From contig CM064715.1 in assembly GCA_032717465.1 (NCBI GenBank), forward strand, positions 35,565,546 to 35,629,545: a DNA stretch of 64,000 nucleotides. The letters run 5' to 3'. Origin of the DNA: Coenobita brevimanus (lineage: Eukaryota; Arthropoda; Malacostraca; Decapoda; Coenobitidae). The notes beneath the pieces are model-generated. The model was given only the letters and a program-made list of their open reading frames with translations. It had not been told where the DNA came from and ran no database searches. A program made the translations under genes and the position numbers. How positions within the stretch are numbered: the stretch's first letter is position 1; every line of letters begins with the position of its first letter. Shown in pieces: positions 42,037 to 53,360 of the stretch.

Positions 42037-42615
42037 ATGGCACACCTAATGTCTGACTTCGTTCGTATTTCTGACTGGGGTAAAAATAATCTTGTTGTTT
42101 TTAATGCAACAAAAACTCAGTTTTTACACCTATCAAACCGATACAATCTTCCACAGGAGTACCCACTAATGTTTAATACTATCCAGCTGAATCCTGCGTC
42201 ATCCTTAAACATGCTTGGGGTTTTATTCACTTGGGACTTATCTTGGAAAGATCATATTACATCTCTTGAAAAATCTACATCCAAGGAGTTGGGTGTGCTA
42301 GGCCGACTCCGTTCCTTCTTTACTCCAGCACAGTTGCTGACTTTGTACATGGGTTTTATTCGGCCATGTGTAGAGTACACCTCTCATGTGTGGGGAGGCT
42401 CCCCACATACAAATCTTCTCAATAGGGTGGAATCAAAGGCTTTTCGTCACATTAACTCTCCTCCTCTTACTGGCTCCCTTGAACCTCTGCCTCTTCGCGC
42501 ACTGTTGCATCTTTATCTCTTTTCTATCGCTACTTCAATGGTCACTGCTCCTCTGAACTATCTGCTTGCATCCCTCCACCTCTACGACGGGTGCATAGCA
42601 CCCGTCAAGCAGTAA
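42037..42615 (+). pseudogene. J4 C-terminal region
   Basis: 192 codons with [74 protein letters not shown] and VESKAFRHINSPPL. A one-base loss in the LRRTVASL block shifts the last part out of frame. The final blocks continue in other frames to about 42793. Confidence 0.8.
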
Positions 42616-42893
42616 ACTCTCGTCCCTTTTCTGTCCAACACTCTAATGCATGAGTTGACCATTACTTTCAGTCCTTCATTTATGCAACGGGTCAGTTATG
42701 GAACTGTCTCCGTCTGTCTGTATTTCCTACTTCCTATATCTCCAGTCTTTCAAACGCAGTGTGTCCAGGCATCTCGAAATGAACGGATCTTGAATTTGGC
42801 TCTCTTTTGTATTGTTTTTGTTTTTATCTTGGAAAGAACGGTTTGGGGGCTCCTGGCCTATGGTTCCTTCTTTCTTGCATTAAAAAAAATGTG

Positions 42894-43117
42894 CTGATAA
42901 TGATCCTTGAATGATGATCTGAAGTAATTTTATTTAGGAATTGTGATTGTAGGTGAAGACAGTGTGTGATGATGCGATATAGCTATTTAGTGATGAATGA
43001 CTCTCGACTGAATGCTTGGGGGATTTGTTTGATAATGATGATGGGTTAATATTTGATGTATCATGATGGTGGTGGATTGTGATGATGTGATGATTGATTC
43101 AGATTAGAAGAAAGAAC

Positions 43118-43122
<5 letters not shown>
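42894..43122. repeat. GAT-rich tract, right of J4
   Basis: Continues the GTGATGATG words seen left of J4 (for example TGATGGTGGTGGATTGTGAT), ending near 43100. Confidence 0.6.
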
Positions 43123-43214
<92 letters not shown>

Positions 43215-43312
43215 CGATATAAGTATTAGCGTTATGGTAGGAGCTGCTCATGAGGACCTTAAGATCTCAGTGGTCTGTGAATCTATGTAACCATTTGTAT
43301 CTCTCTCTCTCT

Positions 43313-43363
<51 letters not shown>
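43123..43363. repeat. Two (TC)n microsatellites
   Basis: About 44 TC units at 43123-43211 and about 30 interrupted units at 43300-43363, separated by 88 bases of unique sequence. Confidence 0.95.
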
Positions 43364-43367
<4 letters not shown>

Positions 43368-44059
43368 ATCGTGTTGTCCCCCACCCATAAAAGTTTGGGT
43401 AGCCTCGTTTGAAGGTAAATGCTGCAAACTGGTGAACTCTTACAGTGTTAGCGGGGTGGTGAGGATATGAAAGCTGGGTGGAGATTGGTTAAGTAATGCT
43501 ATTGTCAGGGATGCAGAGGGAGGGGGTTGACAGTTAGTTGGCGGGCTAGGAGATGAGTTGGAGGGGTTAGAGAGAGGTTAGGAAGTTGTCAGAGGGGTTG
43601 AGCAGGAAGGCAATGGATGTTTGTGGGGTGATGGAGGCTTTGAGAGATTGATGGGGATTGGTGAAGTAGTGTCATTAACAAAGATGGTGGGAGTGAAGCT
43701 GTCAGGGGGTCTGAGAGGAGAGGAGGGGTTAGGAAGACTGCTGGAAGGATATATTGCACTTGGAAATGTTGTTGGAGGCGAGGAGCAAGGCTGGAGGGGC
43801 ACTGGAAGGAAGGAGAAAGGAGGCGAGGGAATGAAAGGGGTTGTGGAAGGAAAGAATGCGATTGAAAGAGAACTGGAGGGAAGGAAAAGAGTTGAGAGAA
43901 GTTGTGGTGGGAAAGATGGGCCTGGAAGAAATGTGAAAGGAAGGGCAAAAATTAGTTGGGGTTTGCTGAGGAGGAGTTGGGTTCGAGGAGTAAACTGGAG
44001 AAAAGAAAAGTGTCTTCGTGTAGAGAAGCGATGTTGGAAAGGGCAAAGTGGAGAATGGT
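43364..44059. repeat. Purine-rich, G-rich simple DNA
   Basis: The plus strand is dominated by GGA, GGGG and GAAGG words with loosely repeated units (TTGGAGGGAAGG-type). Pro-Ser-rich minus-strand frames and a Gly-Glu-Lys-rich plus-strand frame follow this composition and are not supported as genes. Confidence 0.6.
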
Positions 44060-44355
44060 GATGGTGCTGGGGAGGGGTAATGGGGTTGGGGAGGGGTGAT
44101 GTGATTGAAGAGGGGGTAGAGGGGTGATGTGGATGGGGAGGGAGAGGAAGGGTGATGTTGTTGGGGAGGGGTGAAGGTATGATGTGGTTGGGGAGAGGTG
44201 GAGGGGTGAAATGGTTGGGGATGGATGGATGGATGATGTGTTTGGGTAGGGTGAAAGGGTGATATGGTTAGTGAGGGGTGGAGGGGTATTGTGATTGGGG
44301 AGGGGATGGAGGGGCGATGTCGTTGGGGACGGGGTGAATGGGTGATGTGGTCGGG
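44060..44355. repeat. G-rich minisatellite of about 30 bases
   Basis: About nine diverged units of GGTGATGTGGTTGGGGAGGG. In the reverse strand they read as Pro-Thr-Thr-Ser-Pro-Leu-His repeats. Confidence 0.8.
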
Positions 44356-44674
44356 AGCTCAAAACACATTTTTGGAAAAGTTAAAAATGCATGCATAACT
44401 TAAGTTTATTACTGTCACATGACTCCATGATCATTCTTATATTTTGGTGTCCATTCTGATACTACTTTCAACGTCCCGATGAAATTTTCTTCGAGTTTTT
44501 CAGTCCTGCAAAGTGCTACTTCTCATTTATTTTTCCTGTACTCCAAATGGTACAGGGTTTACAGGGTGGTAGAGACAGCTTTCTGCTGTACTATCCTTGT
44601 CTTCTGCTTCTGTGACTTGGTTTAAGTCCTAGTTTTAAGACTGGATCACTTCACAGGGACAGGAAGGTTTGCGT
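44356..44674. other. Non-coding stretch, no gene seen
   Basis: No recognisable motif. Confidence 0.4.

Positions 44675-44713
<39 letters not shown>
44675..44713. repeat. (TC)n microsatellite
   Basis: About 19 TC units. Confidence 0.95.
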
Positions 44714-44717
<4 letters not shown>

Positions 44718-45139
44718 TTATGAGGTCATAGATAAGTACATGATATGGGGCGATACGAATCTATAGAGTTTACCAGCTTTCGCTAAGAGGTTTTGATGTT
44801 TTTTTCTAGTGTGGAGGAGGGCTTAATGGTTCACTTGATTCACCAGTCCCATAGGAATGTGAGCAATCTTTTTTCACTTTATTGTTCACAGTAGTAGCCT
44901 GAAATGCTTGGTAGCTGTATGGAAAAGGAAAAAAGTATATTTAATCAATCACGTATTCGACTTAAACTCAAGAAAGTTTATGAACACATTTTGTTAGGTA
45001 CTGATGAACTTTAGGATTGGTGGTAAAACAGTACATTAGTGTGGACTTATCGTTATTATCACAATCTGGACATTTGCAGTGAACGCCGCAGTGAGTAATG
45101 TGTCTGGGGTGTAGCTTCATCTGTTGGCACGAAGACTAC

Positions 45140-45140
<1 letters not shown>
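44714..45140. other. Non-coding stretch, no gene seen
   Basis: No recognisable motif. Confidence 0.4.

Positions 45141-45204
<64 letters not shown>
45141..45204. repeat. (GATA)n(GA)n microsatellite
   Basis: Four GATA units followed by about 24 GA units. Confidence 0.95.
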
Positions 45205-45206
<2 letters not shown>

Positions 45207-45978
45207 CCCTTGTTCTCATTCCATTCAATTTTTCCTTCATAACCCTAATAATACATCGTCTTTTACTTTCTGAACTGTGTTTGCGTGTCTACTTCTTTGC
45301 GTCCTTTGTTACCGGCACTCAGCATCCATCTACAGGTGTGTATGCGCTGTCACTCTTTTTTTGTTCTGCTTTCCAGTACAAGATACTGATAGATTCAGCC
45401 GTTCATATACACAACTTGTCAACTTTGCCGCAACTTTCCTTAATCTGTTTTTTCTCCTATCTTCGACCTCTTTTTCAGGGAGTCCGAAAAACGAATTATG
45501 ATTTTGACTAAATTTTATGTGACTTCCTCTGCAAGAAAATTTCTACTGACAAGCCCAGCATAAAAAGTCATGGGCCTGTCACTCAGTGCAAAGTCATTTT
45601 CAGGCGACTCGAAACTCACTGATAATCTAAAGAATTTCCTGCAGTCCAGGAAGTGAGTTACTGCGTTGGGTGGCAGCCATATAATCAGCAAATGTATGCA
45701 TAGTAGTCGAGTGAGTCAAAATGCTCCAGTCGGATGTGGTCTGTATGGGTTCTAGTTCTAGGTATGGTATGAGTTGCCTATTTAATGCTGCTCAGGGTTA
45801 GTGACTGGTCTTTCTTCGTCTTAGTTTTTTGCACTGAACAGTCTGGCCTCGGGCTTCTACGCTCCTGTTGTGGCAACAAAGGCTTAATGCTCTATATTTA
45901 CTATCCGCTATTTATAGTTCTCCCTCTATGCCTCCTGTAGTCAGCCTCACTCCATCCTTGAGTGGGAAAAACGTCATA

Positions 45979-46013
<35 letters not shown>

Positions 46014-46205
46014 AATTTGCTATCCCTTTGTATACTATTCTCGTGTATTTTTATATTAGTAAACGGTAAAAACTCCTTTCACCAGGAGCGCGTCAATAAG
46101 CCTTAACATTTCTGGCAGCAGCAGCCCCATTATTTAACACACAGCATTATTAGTTATTCCGCTAAGCCACCCGACACTCACGACTCGCTACCTCCCTTTC
46201 TCGTT
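45205..46205. other. Non-coding stretch with a (GAT)n run
   Basis: Two short frames at 45277-45511 have no motifs. A pure (GAT)n run of about 12 units lies at 45978-46012, after TGGGAAAAACGTCATAAT. No gene supported. Confidence 0.5.
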
Positions 46206-47215
46206 AATTTAACATTGGAGGGGGGCATTTAACATGAGGGGGTGGATAGGGGGGGAGGGATGAGAAAATTGTACAGAGTGTGGAAGAGGGGAAGGGAGAG
46301 AGTCTGTGCTGAAAGAAGGAAAGTAGAAGTAAAGGGGAGGGGAGGGGAAGGGAAGAGGGAGAGGGGTGTACAGAGATATGGGGAGATGCAGAGGGGAGGG
46401 GAGGGAGCATGGAGTGGAAAGGATGAGAATGGATAAGGGAAAAAGTTTGTGTGGAAGGAAATAGGGAGAGAGAGGAGGGTGGTGAAAATGCAGAGGGGAG
46501 AAAAGAGGAGGAAGAGCAGAACAGAGGAAGGAGAATGCGGGTTGTTTGAAAGGGAATGAGATGGAAAGTTCAAGCAGAGAAAACGAGGAGGGAAAGGTGA
46601 GGAGGCGGGAAGGGTGATGGGAAGAGATGAGGATGTGTAGATGGGAAGGAAGAAAAGAAGAGAAAACTGGGAAGAGATGTGAAGAGAGGAAAGTAATGTA
46701 AGGGGATATGAAATAAAAAAGAAGAGGTAAGGGAGAGGGGAAGTGGGTGATGAGGGAGATAAGAGATGAGGAGATGTGTCCCAAAATGAAATGGATGAGA
46801 TAAAGGAAGGGAGAAGGAGAGAGATGATGCAGCGAAGAGGGAGTGGAAGAAATAACTGGGAAAAGAAAGGTGTATGTAAAGAGGAAGGGAAGAGGAGAGG
46901 ATGCGAAGAGGGGAGGGAAAGGAGAAATAGATGATGTAGAGGACATGGAGAAGGGAGGAGAAGAGGAAGAGATGTGTTGAGGGGAGGGGAAGGGGAAAGA
47001 AGGCAGGGCAGGCGGTGAGTGAAGAGGGGAGGGGAGAGGAAAAAGGGGTACTGAGAGAGGGGAGGGGGGGAGGAGGAGAGGCAGGGTGTAGAGGGGAGTG
47101 GAAGAGAAGGTGGGTAAGGTAGAGGAAAGAGGGAGGGGGAGACAGGTGGAGGGGGAGTTGGGAGTTGAGGGGAGAGTGGGTGAGGAAGGTAGGGAGAGAG
47201 GGAGGTAGGGACGTC
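46206..47215. repeat. Polypurine tract of about 1 kb
   Basis: The plus strand is nearly all G and A with few pyrimidines over about 1,000 bases. Reverse-strand frames of 375 and 329 codons, made mostly of Ser, Pro, Leu and Phe, arise because polypyrimidine DNA has few stop codons. Recurrent words such as GAGGGGAGGGGA suggest drift and slippage rather than a single repeat unit. Confidence 0.85.
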
Positions 47216-47735
47216 CACTCATTATACGTGGTGGGACGCTACCTGCATTACCAAGTTGACCTACACTTACTCTTGTTGTTGTTTTTGCTTTTGTTACCAT
47301 TGTTTCACTCTTTTTTCCTGTTACTATAACTACCATTATTGTTAATAGTTTTGTTGCTTATATGATGCATTATCATGTTGTCCTACACTTCCTGTAGTTG
47401 TTGTTGTTGTTGTTGTTATCATTGTTTTTGCCATATATGTTGGTATTCCTTTCGTGATTATTAAACTCGCCCCTAATAGTAGTCTCTTTACAGCGTTTTA
47501 CCAATACGACTTACAGTTATTTACGTTGATGCTGTTGGTGGGGCTTTTGTTGGGGTTGTTATGCTTACGCGTGCAGCACGAGGGGGTATTATGATGGATT
47601 TAGTTTGCCTGTCTGTCCTTCTTTTTGTTTGTTAGTAATATTATGGCAAACTATTGGATGGCACTGCACCAAAATTTGGCAATTTTTTTTTTTAGGACCA
47701 TCATATGAAGCGGTGCTTATTATTTTGCACGAAAT
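47216..47735. other. Non-coding stretch with (GTT)n runs
   Basis: Short GTT repeats at about 47271-47287 and 47397-47417. No gene seen. Confidence 0.45.
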
Positions 47736-48115
47736 AGATCAGGGCAAGGTCAGCTCAGTTTTGATCCGATTTTGACCGAACTTGGTGGAAGAATTGAGGG
47801 GTGGGAAGGATTGAACAGATTCAGTTTTCAAAACAAACTCTCAGATTCACAGTCACAGGGAAAGATGGGATTTTATTGATTTAAACTTGGTGAAAGGGTA
47901 TGCAATTAAGCCAGGATGAAGTTTTTTCTATTTTCTGAATAATTGGTCAGAGGTCAAGGTCACAAGGTAAGATCAACTTAAAAACTTCTGATTGTGTTTG
48001 AACCAGACCTGGTGGATGGGCTGAGGACAATGTTCGGATGAACTGGTTCGATTTTGATAGCAATCAGTTAAAGGTCAAAGGTATGGGCAGACTCGAAGGT
48101 ACAGTACGTCCTTAA
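47736..48115. repeat. Dispersed AAGGTCA repeat, block 1
   Basis: Two to three diverged units with AGGTCAAGGTCACAAGGTAA, ACCAGACCTGGTGGATGGGC and TTTTGATAGCAATCAG. The same order of words occurs at 50850-51160 and 57500-58440. Confidence 0.6.
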
Positions 48116-48508
48116 GATCCTTCCATAGTCAGTGGGACCCTGTCGTGTCCGGGCAGGTTGGTCAACAGTTTCGAAGCATTGTAACGAATCATGCTATAAA
48201 CAGTAGATCTCAAGTGGGTAAGTTGATCCAGTTCATCCCATATAAATGATTTTTTTTTTTTTATTACCGTACTCTAAATCCATGGGTGTCCACTGATCGT
48301 GTCAATGAGACGCTGGGCAGAATGTACGGCATGGGTGATGCACTTTCTGAGTGCTTATTCTTATTATTGTTTTTATTCTCCCATTCAACACGAAATACAG
48401 TATGTCTTTAAATTTGCACTTGTTATTGCCTGTAGATTTTATTCAGGTCAGGGTAACCCCTCGTAGTGTGAGTTAGAAACATCTTCCCTTATTTCCTTCA
48501 GGATAATG
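48116..48508. other. Non-coding stretch, no gene seen
   Basis: No recognisable motif; a T run at 48251-48262. A CTAT repeat begins at about 48509 as the tail of RTE-A4. Confidence 0.4.
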
Positions 48509-48547
48509 AAGTCTATCTATCTACCTATCTATCTATTGCCAGACGCT

Positions 48548-48814
48548 TTAATCCCGTACGGAATGGTCACAAACAAATCGCCTCCACGTCGCCCTGTCCC
48601 CTGCCATTTCACTGCCCTGCTCCCAGCTCACACCCCCCCCTCTCTTATATACCTCTCCATCCCTCCATCTCATCCTCGGCCTCCCCCTCCCTCTCCCCCC
48701 ATCCACCTCATTCACATACACTCTCCTCGTCAGTCTCTCACCCTCCATCCTCTCCACATGGCCAAACCACCTCAGTGTGTTCCTCCTAACGCATCCTATC
48801 ACATCCACAGCCAC
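48548..48814 (-). pseudogene. RTE-A4 C-terminal region, last part
   Basis: Reads RRNTLRWFGHVERMEGERLT, RRVYVNEVDGGRGRGRPRM and RWRDGEVYKRGGGVSWEQG, the end of the polyprotein. Confidence 0.8.
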
Positions 48815-48877
48815 ACCACAACGCTACTTTATATACTCATTTGTCAGTCTGTCTCTCCATGTGACTCCACAGGCTCC

Positions 48878-49503
48878 TCATAAATAACTCATTTCCACTG
48901 CTCTCACTCTTGACTTGTGTCCCTCCAACAACGTCCAAGTTTCACATTCATACATCAGAGTTGGTATCAAAATACTGTCATGTAACTTTTTCTCTTCCAT
49001 GCTCACTTCCCTGTTTCTTATAACTGCTTTCAAGGAACCAGCAACCTTTCTTCCTTGTTGCACCTTTTCAAGCACTTCACCCTCCAAACTTCCATCCTTA
49101 CTCATCACACTCCTCAAGTACTTTAACGCACTCACATTTTCCATTTCCTCACCATTCAACCTCACTGTACATTCACTGACTTCACCTCTCTCAAAGATCA
49201 TCACTTCTCTACATTCACCTTTAGATTCCCTTTCTTACATACTCTCCCAAACTCATCCACCAAGCCTTGCAGCTCCCCTTCGTCTTCGTTTAACAACACA
49301 GTATCATCTGCAGACAACAGTACAGGGAGTTTCCAAACACTACCCTCTCTCACTAAGGCCACTCCAACATCCACTGCCCTACCTTGTATCTCTTTTATTA
49401 CCCCATCCATGTACAGATTGAACAACCATGGAGACATGACACATCCCTGTTTCAACACAAACTTCAAAGAGAAAAATTCACTCAGTTCACCATCCACATG
49501 CAC
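48878..49503 (-). pseudogene. RTE-A4 RT catalytic core and C-terminal first part
   Basis: Two frames. 49201-49503 reads ELSEFFSLKFVLKQGCVMSP, WLFNLYMDGVIKEIQG and LPVLLSADDTVLLNEDEGEL, where FADD has become SADD. 48878-49204 reads EEMENVSALKYLRSVMSKDG, KVAGSLKAVIRNREVSMEE and SRVRAVEMSYL. Confidence 0.8.
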
Positions 49504-49571
49504 TGCAGCCTAAGCACCATCATACATACTCTTTACAGCATTCAACAACTTCCCATCTACTCCATATACTC

Positions 49572-49958
49572 TTAATACTTTCCACAATCCTTGTCTATCC
49601 ACCCTGTCAACTCACTGTCCTCGTCAGTCTCCAAATCCATGAAGGGTGCGTACAACTTCTTTCCCTTCTGTAGAAACTTTTCCATTAAAGATCTACGAAT
49701 GAATATCTGATCTACACAACCTCTTCCCTTCCAAAAGCCTCCTTGTTCTTCTCCAACTAATTCCTCTGTTATTTCCTTAACTCTGTCAATAAGTATCCTA
49801 CCATACACTTTTCCTATTACACTAAGAAGACAAATGCCCCTATGATTACCACTCACTTCGTTATCCCCTTTTCCTTTGTACGAGGGAATAATTATACCTG
49901 ACTTCCAATCCTCCGGGACTCTATCTTCCTCCCACGCCAATCTGCACATCTTCCACAT
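49572..49958 (-). pseudogene. RTE-A4 reverse transcriptase, first half
   Basis: Reads LAWEEDRVPEDWKSGIIIPS, NHRGICLLSVIGKVYGRILI, DRVKEITEELVGEEQGGFWK and GRGCVDQIFI. The palm block following FMDLE is disrupted by an insertion or rearrangement (DEDSELTGWIDKDCGKY in place of AYDRVDRQGLWKVL). Confidence 0.8.
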
Positions 49959-50709
49959 TCATTCTACTACTATCTCTCCCACATGCTTCAGCATTTCACC
50001 ACACACTCCATTGATTCCAGGGGCTTTCCCCAATTTGACTTTCTTTATTGCTTCCACAACTTCTCTCCTACTGATTTCTTCCTGTCTTCTCACCTCCCTC
50101 CTTCTCCCAACCATTTCCCAGCCACTTATACTCGCATTACTTTCATTCTCTATGTTCAACAATTCCTTAAAGTGTTCTTTCCATCTGTTCACTTTTTCTC
50201 CCCTCTCCACTAGTAATCTACCATTTTTACCCTTCAATCCCCTACTAACTTCACTACCACCCTGTCTTACTCTCTTCATCTCTTTCCAGAACATTTGCTT
50301 ACAGTCCCTCCACTTTACACTCAAATTCCTTCCAAATTCCTCATCCACTCTCTTCTTACTCTCTCTTACTAATCTTTTCACCTCTCTTTCTTTCTACATT
50401 TAACTCTTTCTTCCGCCTCTCAACTTCTTCCACGCCCCTATTTCTCATCCATCCATTGTACACTTTCTTCTTTTGTGCCGCAGCCTGTCTCACCTTTTCA
50501 TTCCTCCATGCTGTTCCTTGCACCCCCTTCCGTCTTCTCTTCACCCCACACACCACCTCACATGCTGCACATATTTCTTCTGTGAATATCTTGCATACAC
50601 CTTCCACGTCCCCCATCTGCTGCAGTTCATATTTACCCAGTCGTTCCTCCTCTTCTCTGTTATATTCTGCCTTTTTCTCATCCTGTTTTATAATAATCCC
50701 CGTTATCAC
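49959..50709 (-). pseudogene. RTE-A4 linker region
   Basis: Two overlapping frames. 50356-50709 reads LGKYELQQMGDVEGVCKIFT, EEICAACEVVCGVKRRRKGV and VRQAAAQKKKVYNGWM. 49959-50381 reads KRLVRESKKRVDEEFGRNLS, KWRDCKQMFWKEM and WKEHFKELLNIENESNASIS. It ends in the GKAPGINGVCGEMLKH start of the RT. Confidence 0.8.
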
Positions 50710-50780
50710 CAGAAGGGCTTATTAAACCCGCGCTCGCGAAACAAGTGAAGGTGTTATGTTTTGGTCTGTCTGTCTTTCTA

Positions 50781-50784
<4 letters not shown>

Positions 50785-50848
<64 letters not shown>
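50785..50848. repeat. (GT)n microsatellite
   Basis: About 32 GT units preceded by GTCTGTCTGTCTTTCTATCT. It leads into an AAGGTCA repeat block. Confidence 0.95.
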
Positions 50849-50850
<2 letters not shown>

Positions 50851-51175
50851 CAAAATACACAGTTTTTGTATGGTTGTAAGCAAATTTTAACTCAAACATT
50901 TTTTGTACGATTGTAAGCATTTTTGGAGGAAAGGTTGAGAGATAGCCAAATGCAAACCTATTATTTTGGGAAACAATAGACTAAATGCGACGGTCTCAGG
51001 GCCAGGTCAAAGTCTGACCAAGCAAATCAGTGTAATGTTTTTATCCAGTTGAGAACAAATTGGTGAAAGGCTGAGGGTATGGCATGAATGAATTCAATTT
51101 TGAAAACAATCAGTCAGACATTAAGGTCACAGGACAAGGTCAAAGTTAAACCTGTGTGTGCGTGTGAGTCCATGT
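50849..51175. repeat. Dispersed AAGGTCA repeat, block 2
   Basis: Contains CAGGGCCAGGTCAAAGTCTG, AATTTTGAAAACAATCAGTC and AGGACAAGGTCAAAGTTAAA. The combination (GT)n plus these words recurs at 55409-55515 and 57551-58440. Confidence 0.65.
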
Positions 51176-51228
51176 ATGCGTGTTCTTACCTAATTGTTCT
51201 TACCTAATTGTATCTTTACAGGAATGAG

Positions 51229-51495
51229 TTAAGCTCTTACTGTCCAGTGTCTTAAACCATATTTATCGTACATATCCTTAAAATTGTGAATTGTTTTGGC
51301 ACACACTATTTCATTCGGTAGTGCATTCCACTGATCAATTGCTCTATTTGGGAAACTAAAGTTCCTTACGTCTTCATCAACTCTCTTCTTATGCAGTTTT
51401 TTGCAGTGTCCTCTTGCTGATGCTTCCCCATACGTTAAGTAATCATTTATGTCTATTTTCTCCTTCCCTGATATGCATTTATATAGCATAATCAT
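51229..51495 (-). pseudogene. CR1-like ORF2 fragment: C-terminus
   Basis: Reads MIMLYKCISGKEKIDINDYL, GHCKKLHKKRVDEDVRNFSF, PNRAIDQWNALPNEIVCAKT and closes YDKYGLRHWTVRA with a stop. This is the typical C-terminal block of decapod CR1-like elements as I recall them. Confidence 0.75.
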
Positions 51496-51569
51496 GTCAC
51501 CTCTTTTCCTTCTCTATTGTAGTGTTGGTAGATTCATTTTATTTAGTCTTTCTTCATACCTTAGATCCC

Positions 51570-51941
51570 TTAAGCTTGGTACCCATCTTGTAGCGGCCCT
51601 TTGAACTTTTCAATCTTGTCTATGTGTTTTTTGAGATGAGGACTCCAGACTACTGATGCATACTCCAGGGTTGGTCTGATAAATGATGTTATTATCTTTC
51701 TTAGCATGTCTTCATTTATGTATGTGAATGCTATTCTCATATTTGGAAACAGTGTATACATGTTCCGTACCTTCTCACTGATGTGGTCGGCTGGAGATAG
51801 TCTGTTATTGATAATCACACCTAGGTCCTTCTCTCTTTCTGATGTGTGTAGGGTTTTATTTCCTAACGTATAATCTCAATCAGGTCTTTTTCCACTTTTA
51901 CCAAATATGATTACATGACACTTGTCCATATTGAATTCCAT
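51570..51941 (-). pseudogene. CR1-like ORF2 fragment: post-RT segment
   Basis: 51570-51818 reads INNRLSPADHISEKVRNMYT, RIAFTYINEDMLRKIITSFI and RPTLEYASVVWSPHLKKHID. The 120 bases above it continue the RT (MEFNMDKCHVIIFGK) in other frames. Confidence 0.75.
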
Positions 51942-52439
51942 TTACCATGTATTACTCCATTCATGAAGTTTATTTAATTCTTCTTGTAGCTCTTTACAGG
52001 AGTCTGTGTTACTAATTCTCCTTTGTATTTTTGCATCATCTGCAAACATATTTAAATAGCTTTCTTTTCCAGTGTTACTGTCTATATCATTTATATACAC
52101 TAAAAACATGATTGGTGCCAGCACTGAGCCCTGTGGTACTCCACTAGTCACTTCTTTCCATGATGAGTAATTTCCCCTTAGCATTGTTCTCATTTCTCTT
52201 CTTATGAGAAAATCTTGCATCCAACAATACAGTTTGCCTCGAATTCCTCCTTGATGGTACAGTTTCCATAAAAGTCTTTGGTGTGGTACTGTGTCAAATG
52301 CTTTCTTGAAATCTAAAAAGATACTGTCCACCCATTCTTCTCTTTCCTGTAATGTGTCTGTTACTCTGTCATAGTAGCTCAACAGATTAGTAACACATGA
52401 TTTTCCTTTTCTGAAACCAAACTGTCTTTCTGTTATCAT
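51942..52439 (-). pseudogene. CR1-like ORF2 fragment: RT palm
   Basis: 165 codons with [60 protein letters not shown] and LNMFADDAKIQRRI. All three catalytic Asp positions (FLD, FADD) are intact in this fragment. Confidence 0.85.
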
Positions 52440-52541
52440 ATTGTGTTCTTCTAGATGATTTACCCACGCTTTTCTTATAAGCTTTTCTAATATCTTGCTT
52501 ACAACACTGGTTACTGATACTGGTCGGTAATTGAGTGGATT

Positions 52542-53105
52542 TTATGTATTTCCTTTCTTGAATATGGGAACAATGTTTGCTTTCTTCCAAATATCAGGTA
52601 GTTTACCTTGACTCAAGGATTTCTTGAAAACTAAAAATAATGGTTTACTTAACTCCTTTGCACATTCACGTAGCACCCAACATGAAATTTCATCTGGGCC
52701 ATTTGCTTTTCCTTTGTCTAATTTACTTAGCTCCTCCTGTATTACTTTTTCTGATATTTGTATATCTGGTAGTATGTGTGGCCACGCATGTTCCACATAA
52801 TCCCTCTCAAAATTTTTTTCCTCTGTAAAAACTGATCGGAAATTCTTGTTTAGTGCTTCACAAATATCCTTCTCTTGTGTATAGGTGATTCCCTGGTCCT
52901 TAATGGATTGTATTTTATCTTTTACTTTGGTTTTGCTTCTGATGTAGCTGTAAAATAGCTTCGGTTGATCACTACTTTTATTTATGATATCCTCCTCAAA
53001 CTGTTTTTGGGCTTTCCTCCTTATTCGTGTATAATTGTTTCTTGCCTGTTTGTGATTATTATATGCCCTTTCACTATTGTGTTTTCTGTATCTATTCCAC
53101 AACAA
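52542..53105 (-). pseudogene. CR1-like ORF2 fragment: linker and RT fingers
   Basis: Shows NYTRIRRKAQKQFEEDIINK, LFYSYIRSKTKVKDKIQSIK, ELSKLDKGKANGPDEISCWV, LRECAKELSKPLFLVFKKSL and GKLPDIWKKANIVPIFKKGN. The YRPVS block just downstream (about 52500-52545) is damaged. Confidence 0.85.
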
Positions 53106-53360
53106 ATCTCTTTTTTCTTTTGATTTTTTACATTCTGTATTGAACCATTTTTTATTTTATTTTCTGCTTCTTTGTGCTGTGAGATGTACTTCTGGACTCC
53201 TATTTCATAAAGTTCACAGAATTTTTTATATATAGCATTTAAATCTTGTCCTCTAAGCTCCTTTCCTCAATCAATTTCTAAGAAGTACTTCTTTAGGTCA
53301 TGATAGTTTCCCTTTTTATAGTTTAGGCTCCTTTTGTAACTTTAATTGCTGTTAACTATG

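Larger units (their letters stand above)
41331..42893 (+). mobile_element. Jockey-like LINE copy J4, 5' truncated, inside the GAT tract
   Basis: Starts abruptly at GGGCCTGATGGAGTCCCTCC (J1 position about 5097, inside the RT) and ends TTCTTGCATTAAAAAAAA at about 42893. GATAATGATCC-type sequence resumes afterwards. No target-site duplication is evident. Confidence 0.85.
48509..50697 (-). mobile_element. RTE-A copy RTE-A4, 5' truncated
   Basis: Reverse strand. The 3' tail (CTAT)n lies at 48509-48535, followed by TTGCCAGACGCTTTAATCCC. The 5' end is near 50697 at the start of the linker, so the endonuclease is absent. ATAAT occurs near both ends (about 48502 and 50691) but is too short to call a duplication. 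It contains the same fragments in the same order as RTE-A1 from 19.2 kb onward. Confidence 0.85.

Noticed and set aside
45277..45511. Two short overlapping frames with hydrophobic stretches
   Set aside because: No start context, homologous motif or repeat support; they are compatible with chance in T-rich DNA.
46209..47336. A 375-codon reverse-strand open frame rich in Ser, Pro and Leu
   Set aside because: It lies on the polypyrimidine strand of a 1 kb polypurine tract, where stop codons are rare. Composition mirrors the DNA and no domain is visible.
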